From: an uncultured Pedobacter sp.
GTDB lineage: Bacteria; Bacteroidota; Bacteroidia; Sphingobacteriales; Sphingobacteriaceae
Assembly: GCF_946480185.1 (NCBI RefSeq)
Contig: NZ_CAMLIG010000048.1
Coordinates: forward strand, 1-18,935
Reading direction: 5' to 3'
Length of the DNA stretch: 18,935 nucleotides
The notes beneath the pieces are model-generated. The model was not told the origin of the DNA. It saw nothing but the letters and a program-made list of their open reading frames with translations, and ran no database searches. Position numbers and translations under genes: made by a program. Numbering within the stretch: the first letter of the stretch is position 1; each line of letters begins with the position of its first letter. Shown in pieces: positions 15,360-18,935 of this stretch.

Positions 15360-16466
15360 TTAATGATGATGCTCTTCTACCGCCATACCTATAAATAAGG
15401 CAGCTAGCATCGTAAAAATAAAGGCTTGTAAAAACGCTACCAATAATTCTAAAACATCCATAAAAATCACGAATGCTACAGATACTGGTGCCATAGCCAA
15501 TGTTTTAAATATAAATATCAATGATATTAAACTTAAAACAATAATGTGCCCTGCTGTGATGTTTGCAAACAAACGGATCATTAATGCAAAAGGCTTTGAA
15601 AAAATACCGATAATCTCAACAACCCACATAATTGGCAACAACCAAAATGGAACGTCTGGTTTAAAAATATGTGCCCAGTAATATTTGTTACCGTTTAAGT
15701 TTACTACAATTAAAATAATTGCAGACAACACCATGGTTACTGCGATATTACCTGTTACGTTTGCACTACCTGGAAAAATAGGCACTAAACCCATTAAGTT
15801 GTTAAACCAGATAAAAAAGAATACCGTAAGTAAAAGAGGCATAAACCGCTCAAACTTGTAACCTATATTTGGTTTAGCAATATCGTCACGAACAAAAACA
15901 ATAAGTGGCTCAACCCAAGACTGCAAACCTTTTGGTGCTTTTCCAGATCTTTTTTTGTAAGACCCAGCAACACTACTGAATATAATTAAAATCAGGATAA
16001 CCGATACAAACAGCGCCGCAACGTTTTTAGTGATAGAAAAATCGTAAACTTTTGAAGAAAGCTCTTCATTTACCTGACCGTCTGGAGTTAAAATCTTGAT
16101 ACGTCCTTTTTCTTGTAGATAAGTATTTTTATCACTGGTATAAGCCACTTCGTTATGGTGTTCATCCATCAATTTTGCTGATGAAAAAACATCAAGACCA
16201 TTTGGAGTTAACAAAATAACAGGCAAAGGAATTGAGGTATGCCCCCATAAATGCCAACCGTGAGAATCACCAATATGTTCTAAGATAGCTACCGTTGGAT
16301 CAAACTTTTCCTCATGTGTTACGTTGCCTTTCTCGATATTGATTACTGCTTTTTCAGCCTCATTTTCTTGCATTGCAAAAGAATTAAACGTTAAAAACAG
16401 GAGTGAAAGAGCGATTATGGCTCTGCTAGCGAGATTTTTAAAATTTAAAATGTGGCTTAAATACAT
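15360..16466 (-). CDS. atpB: F0 ATP synthase subunit a, long form with signal peptide
   Basis: A 368-residue inner-membrane stator subunit that forms the proton half-channels against the c ring. Residues 1-31 look like a cleavable signal peptide (AIIALSLLFLTFNSFA). Residues 32-145 form an extra hydrophilic domain, presumably periplasmic, with many His residues (WHLWGH). The conserved channel domain follows with helices from about 147; the essential Arg298 is in ALMIRLFANITAGH and the C-terminal helix block is ELLVAFLQAFIFTML (340-354). E. coli subunit a has 271 residues; the long form is, to my knowledge, usual in Bacteroidota. The tail ends in His-His-His. It lies 14 nt after the small membrane protein gene. 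Confidence 0.95.
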   Translation of the reverse strand: MYLSHILNFKNLASRAIIALSLLFLTFNSFAMQENEAEKAVINIEKGNVTHEEKFDPTVAILEHIGDSHGWHLWGHTSIPLPVILLTPNGLDVFSSAKLMDEHHNEVAYTSDKNTYLQEKGRIKILTPDGQVNEELSSKVYDFSITKNVAALFVSVILILIIFSSVAGSYKKRSGKAPKGLQSWVEPLIVFVRDDIAKPNIGYKFERFMPLLLTVFFFIWFNNLMGLVPIFPGSANVTGNIAVTMVLSAIILIVVNLNGNKYYWAHIFKPDVPFWLLPIMWVVEIIGIFSKPFALMIRLFANITAGHIIVLSLISLIFIFKTLAMAPVSVAFVIFMDVLELLVAFLQAFIFTMLAALFIGMAVEEHHH

Positions 16467-16480
16467 TTATTACGTGTTTT

Positions 16481-16867
16481 TTACTTCTTAATTTGGTGGC
16501 GCAAGTTACATAACAAACAATAAATTTCAAAGGCTGTGAACAATAAATATACAGAAAAAAAGTTCACCATAAATAAAACTGCGTTTACCCTCACTTTAAT
16601 GATATAAACCAGTATAAAACAAAGGGTTAAAAGTAAACGTAAAACAATTGTAGATAAAAGGATTGCACTTTGATGATCGCCTCCCTTTTTGATTCCAATT
16701 TCTGCTAAACCATAAACCAACAAAGTAATACCTGCCATGTATCCGTAAACCAGCCAAAAATGTGGGATTAAAAACCCTTGATAGAAAAAACTGTCCACAC
16801 CCATAAATATAAGAGCAACGGATACCACCAATACGATGTATAAAAATAAAAATTTGCGGAAGTTCAA
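16481..16867 (-). CDS. Small four-helix membrane protein of the F0 gene cluster
   Basis: A 128-residue protein with four predicted membrane helices (about 7-24, 37-58, 68-90, 96-120) and a basic C-terminus (RHQIKK). I do not recognise a named family with certainty. Its place between atpZ and atpB, 8 nt after atpZ, is that of atpI in other bacteria, so a role in F0 or c-ring assembly, or Mg2+/ion handling, is a reasonable inference. The only plausible start is TTG (16865-16867): the next upstream in-frame codons are AGT, TTC, ATT, ATA and then a stop, and the first in-frame ATG would remove helix 1. A weak start codon may keep its level below that of the structural subunits. Confidence 0.75.
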   Translation of the reverse strand: MNFRKFLFLYIVLVVSVALIFMGVDSFFYQGFLIPHFWLVYGYMAGITLLVYGLAEIGIKKGGDHQSAILLSTIVLRLLLTLCFILVYIIKVRVNAVLFMVNFFSVYLLFTAFEIYCLLCNLRHQIKK

Positions 16868-16875
16868 ACTGAAAA

Positions 16876-17100
16876 TTATTTAAGGCCTTTAAAAACCAAG
16901 TAAAGCGCAATGGCTACACCTGCTAAACTAAGTATTGCTGTATATATAGGCATCGCTGTTTGTTGGTATTCATCTAATTTATAACCTCCAAATGTAAAAG
17001 CACCTATTATACCTATCATCTGAAAACCTAACGACGAATATTTTACGTAAGCGTTAAGCGGTTGCTTCTCGTTTTTCTGCCTGTCTTTGGGTTGCTGCAT
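16876..17100 (-). CDS. atpZ: AtpZ/AtpI-family ATP synthase accessory protein
   Basis: A 74-residue inner-membrane protein with a charged N-terminus (about 1-18) and two helices (about 22-40 and 51-70), the layout of the AtpZ/AtpI (ATPase_gene1) family. The segment GFQMIGIIGAFTFGGYKLDEYQQT fits the G-rich first helix followed by G-x-x-L-D. Family members are linked with c-ring assembly or divalent cation transport for the ATP synthase. Its ATG lies 47 nt inside the end of the bactofilin gene, read in another frame. No later good start exists before the first helix, so the overlap is probably real and couples the two genes. Confidence 0.85.
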   Translation of the reverse strand: MQQPKDRQKNEKQPLNAYVKYSSLGFQMIGIIGAFTFGGYKLDEYQQTAMPIYTAILSLAGVAIALYLVFKGLK

Positions 17101-17494
17101 CTGTTGAAGGTTTTAAAATTGATTTTGTTTGCGTAATACCCGTTTGGCAGTTTCCAATTAAATTTGCACCGCTTTCTACCACCAATTTGTTTGAAAAAAC
17201 ATTGCCTTTTAAATTAGCGGTAGCTTTTAAAAATAAAATCTCACTGGTACTTACATCTCCATATACCTTTCCGGATATTTCTGCACTTTCAGAAAAAATA
17301 TCGCCTTCAACTTCGCCCGTAGCACTTACCACTACTTTTGCTTTTGACCGTACGCAACCTGTAATCTTCCCATCAATCCGGATATCTCCCTTTGTGGTTA
17401 AATCTCCGTTAATTTCGGTTCCAAAACCAATAATATTTATAGATCCTGCTTTTTGTTCGCCATTAATTTTTTCTGCCTTTTTATTACCAAACAT
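17054..17494 (-). CDS. Bactofilin (polymer-forming cytoskeletal protein)
   Basis: A 146-residue protein of the bactofilin family, which polymerises into filaments at the inner face of the membrane and positions wall-modifying enzymes. The core (about 18-118) is a right-handed beta-helix-like repeat: GTEINGDLTTKGDIRIDGKI, TGEVEGDIFSESAEISGKVY and ANLKGNVFSNKLVVESGANL show the regular G-x-V/I pattern. Both ends are disordered and charged. It starts 10 nt after the M23 peptidase gene, the partnership seen in several bacteria where bactofilin organises a LytM-type peptidase. Its last 47 nt overlap atpZ. Confidence 0.93.
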   Translation of the reverse strand: MFGNKKAEKINGEQKAGSINIIGFGTEINGDLTTKGDIRIDGKITGCVRSKAKVVVSATGEVEGDIFSESAEISGKVYGDVSTSEILFLKATANLKGNVFSNKLVVESGANLIGNCQTGITQTKSILKPSTDAATQRQAEKREATA

Positions 17495-17504
17495 GCCTTT
17501 TAAT

Positions 17505-18371
17505 TTAAAACGTCATATAATTTTTGGGGTTAACCGCAGTGCCGTTAAACCATAATTCAAAATGTAAGTGCGGGCCTGTTGTTAACTCTCCACTGTTACC
17601 AATTATTGCGATAACATCCCCTGCCCTAACGAAACTACCAACTTTTTTTAACAAAACGGAACAATGCTTGTAAACAGACAGCAAATTGTTGTGGTGCTGG
17701 ATAGCAATAACATAACCAGTTTCTGATGTAAAATTCGAAAAAACGATGGTTCCATCTAAGGTGGCTTTAATATTCTCGTTTCGTCTAGCAGTGATATCAA
17801 TGCCATAATGCTGTATTTTAGCATCAAATTCATCAGTCACTCTTCCCCGTAACGGACTAAAAAAAGAATAAGAAGCTATTCCCGACTTTTCTGCATGGTC
17901 ATCGCCATTCAAATCAAATTTCCCTTCAGATTCAATTAATTTACGTAATTCCAGTTCTTCTTTAGATAATTTTTGGTTCAGCTTTATGCTATCTGTAGCC
18001 TTCCCTTCTTTCACAACCGGTTTCGCTTGTTCGCTTGTTGGCACTTTACCATCAATAATGGTTTTCAAATTTTTTAGGTATATTTTGTTGGCGTTGGCAA
18101 CTTGTTCTAAAGAATCTACTTTATTGTAGGCGCTAATAATTTCTTTTTTCGAACTGGCATCGGTAACTATAGAAAGGTATTCTCGTAAAGGCGTGAACCT
18201 AATGGTGATAATTGTTAAAATAATTAGCAAAATTGCAAAAGTAGCGGCGCCTATAATTAAGTACCAAAGTGATGCGTTAAAGGAAGCTTTCTCCTCAAAA
18301 GTGTCATCATTAAGAATTACCAGCTTATATTTTTCCTTAAGTTTTTCTATGAGTTTTTTTCTTTTACTCAT
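17505..18371 (-). CDS. M23 (LytM-type) peptidoglycan endopeptidase, membrane-anchored
   Basis: A 288-residue protein with a cytoplasmic basic N-terminus, one membrane helix (about 34-57) and a short helical region (about 70-150). The C-terminal M23 domain (about 168-288) lies in the periplasm. Zinc ligands are complete: His188 and Asp192 in QHYGIDITA, and His270 in GPHLHFELW; His236 and His268 complete the active site. It should therefore be an active cross-link-cutting enzyme. I place the start at the ATG 18369-18371; one codon earlier is TTG. Downstream are bactofilin and the atp genes. Shape control with bactofilin is inferred from context. Confidence 0.92.
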   Translation of the reverse strand: MSKRKKLIEKLKEKYKLVILNDDTFEEKASFNASLWYLIIGAATFAILLIILTIITIRFTPLREYLSIVTDASSKKEIISAYNKVDSLEQVANANKIYLKNLKTIIDGKVPTSEQAKPVVKEGKATDSIKLNQKLSKEELELRKLIESEGKFDLNGDDHAEKSGIASYSFFSPLRGRVTDEFDAKIQHYGIDITARRNENIKATLDGTIVFSNFTSETGYVIAIQHHNNLLSVYKHCSVLLKKVGSFVRAGDVIAIIGNSGELTTGPHLHFELWFNGTAVNPKNYMTF

Positions 18372-18432
18372 CAATACCTATATTTTCATCGCTTAATTAA
18401 TATCTTTATTCCTACAATTCGGCAATATAAAA

Positions 18433-18440
18433 TAAATTTG
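18433..18440 (+). promoter_or_regulatory. Candidate -7 element for the PorW/SprE-like gene
   Basis: TAAATTTG is an exact TAnnTTTG match 33 nt before the proposed TTG start, predicting a start of transcription near 18447. No good -33 TTTG is seen upstream. Confidence 0.4.
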
Positions 18441-18460
18441 CCCGTATTAATCTCAAACAC

Positions 18461-18490
18461 CAAATTTAACAACTTGAAAATATTCAGCAA
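18461..18490 (-). promoter_or_regulatory. Candidate promoter of the M23-bactofilin-atp operon
   Basis: On the minus strand TAAATTTG (complement of 18461-18468) is an exact -7 element, with TTG (complement of 18488-18490) at a 19-nt spacing as the -33 element. The predicted transcript would start near 18455 and have a leader of about 85 nt before the ATG at 18371. It lies partly inside the first codons of the divergent gene and faces the promoter at 18433. Confidence 0.45.
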
Positions 18491-18935
18491 TAGCCTATAT
18501 ATATTACTTATTACTTCTTTTTGCTTTTTAAGTTGGGGATGCAAAGCAAAAAAAGACAAGCCAAAAGTTAAATTCATGAAAAATTTAACGGCGCACTACA
18601 ACATTTATTTCAATGCCAAAGAACAGTTAGAGGAAAGCAAAATAACTATTCGCAATGCACAGGAAGATGATTTTAGCCAACTGTTGGATATTTTTCCGTT
18701 GCCAAACCCAGATGCGGCAGCAAACGAATCAGAAAATTTAGACCAAGTAATCAAAAGAGCAAACCTTATTGCCGTAGAGAAATATGAAAGTAATTGGCTT
18801 GATGATTCTTATTTGCTTTTAGCCGATGCGGAATACCTTAAAGGCGATTATTATAATGCAATAGAATATTACAGCTATGTGGGGCAAACCTTTCAAAAAG
18901 AGAAAAAAAACAAGTTAAAAGCATATTTAGGACAA
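18474..18935 (+). CDS. PorW/SprE-like TPR lipoprotein (type IX secretion), 5' part
   Basis: An open frame running off the right edge (154 codons visible). From a TTG at 18474 the product starts with a signal sequence (KIFSNSLYILLITSFCFLSW) and a lipidation Cys (WGC, about residue 23), followed by KKDKPKVKFMKNLTAHYNIY. The motif NLTAHYNIYFNAKEQLEES and the later NWLDDSYLLLADAEYLKGDYYNAIEYYSYV are what I expect of PorW/SprE, the TPR outer-membrane lipoprotein of type IX secretion and gliding motility. The first ATG in frame (18576) would lose the signal peptide, so TTG is preferred. The lipobox is not canonical (Trp at -2). Divergent from the M23-atp operon. Confidence 0.72.
   Translation, partial: MKIFSNSLYILLITSFCFLSWGCKAKKDKPKVKFMKNLTAHYNIYFNAKEQLEESKITIRNAQEDDFSQLLDIFPLPNPDAAANESENLDQVIKRANLIAVEKYESNWLDDSYLLLADAEYLKGDYYNAIEYYSYVGQTFQKEKKNKLKAYLGQ

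Noticed and set aside
16596..16910. 104-codon ORF overlapping the small membrane protein and atpZ on the minus strand
   Set aside because: It lies in another frame of the four-helix protein gene and has a poor protein-like pattern; the four-helix frame fits the operon spacing.
18572..18580. ATG near 18576 as start of the PorW/SprE-like protein
   Set aside because: It would remove the signal peptide and lipidation Cys expected for this family; the TTG at 18474 keeps both.

Overview
The window (18,935 bp, AT-rich) looks like chromosomal DNA of a Bacteroidota bacterium, most likely Sphingobacteriaceae (Pedobacter-like). The grounds are: an ATP synthase cluster without atpD/atpC and with a signal-peptide-bearing subunit a; a TPR lipoprotein resembling type IX secretion PorW/SprE; matches to the Bacteroidota promoter element TAnnTTTG; weak Shine-Dalgarno signals; and dispersed intergenic repeats of a kind I associate with this group. 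The taxonomic call is an inference from sequence only.

Layout. (1) 108-3590, minus strand: a PssD/PssE (Alg14/Alg13-like) two-subunit glycosyltransferase, then a GMC-family FAD oxidoreductase and an aldo/keto reductase, joined by 1-nt and 4-nt overlaps. (2) 3591-4238: a divergent, very AT-rich intergenic region. (3) 4239-7546, plus strand: a Gfo/Idh/MocA dehydrogenase, an aldo/keto-reductase-like barrel that seems to lack the catalytic residues, and a WcaJ/WbaP-type initiating sugar-phosphate transferase. Regions 1 and 3 form an extracellular or capsular polysaccharide module: one enzyme puts the first sugar on undecaprenyl phosphate, PssD/PssE adds a further sugar, and the oxidoreductases probably make or modify an unusual sugar. 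(4) 7808-10884, plus strand: manA (mannose-6-phosphate isomerase, feeding GDP-mannose), a CvpA-CAP domain fusion protein and a patatin-like lipase. (5) 11137-18371, minus strand: one long operon, M23 peptidase - bactofilin - atpZ - small membrane protein - atpB - atpE - atpF - atpH - atpA - atpG, closed by an intrinsic terminator at 11073-11104. (6) 18474 to the right edge, plus strand: the start of the PorW/SprE-like lipoprotein gene, divergent from the operon.

The most unusual signal is not a protein. Several intergenic gaps are packed with arrays of 7-nt degenerate words (ACTTnnn, nTCTCAn or TTnACTC) that run flush from gene to gene. At 14349-14443 and 12028-12112 (and weakly at 15290-15359) the words point outward in opposite directions from a small GACT...AGTC palindromic core, so a transcript would fold into a long imperfect hairpin. 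At 7683-7808 eighteen heptamers run in one direction up to the manA start codon. A related 8-nt version lies at 17-75, and a different inverted repeat at 10906-10993. The atp operon also carries a very strong terminator-like hairpin between atpE and atpF, too close to atpF for an obvious separate promoter, which suggests attenuation or RNA processing that sets subunit ratios.
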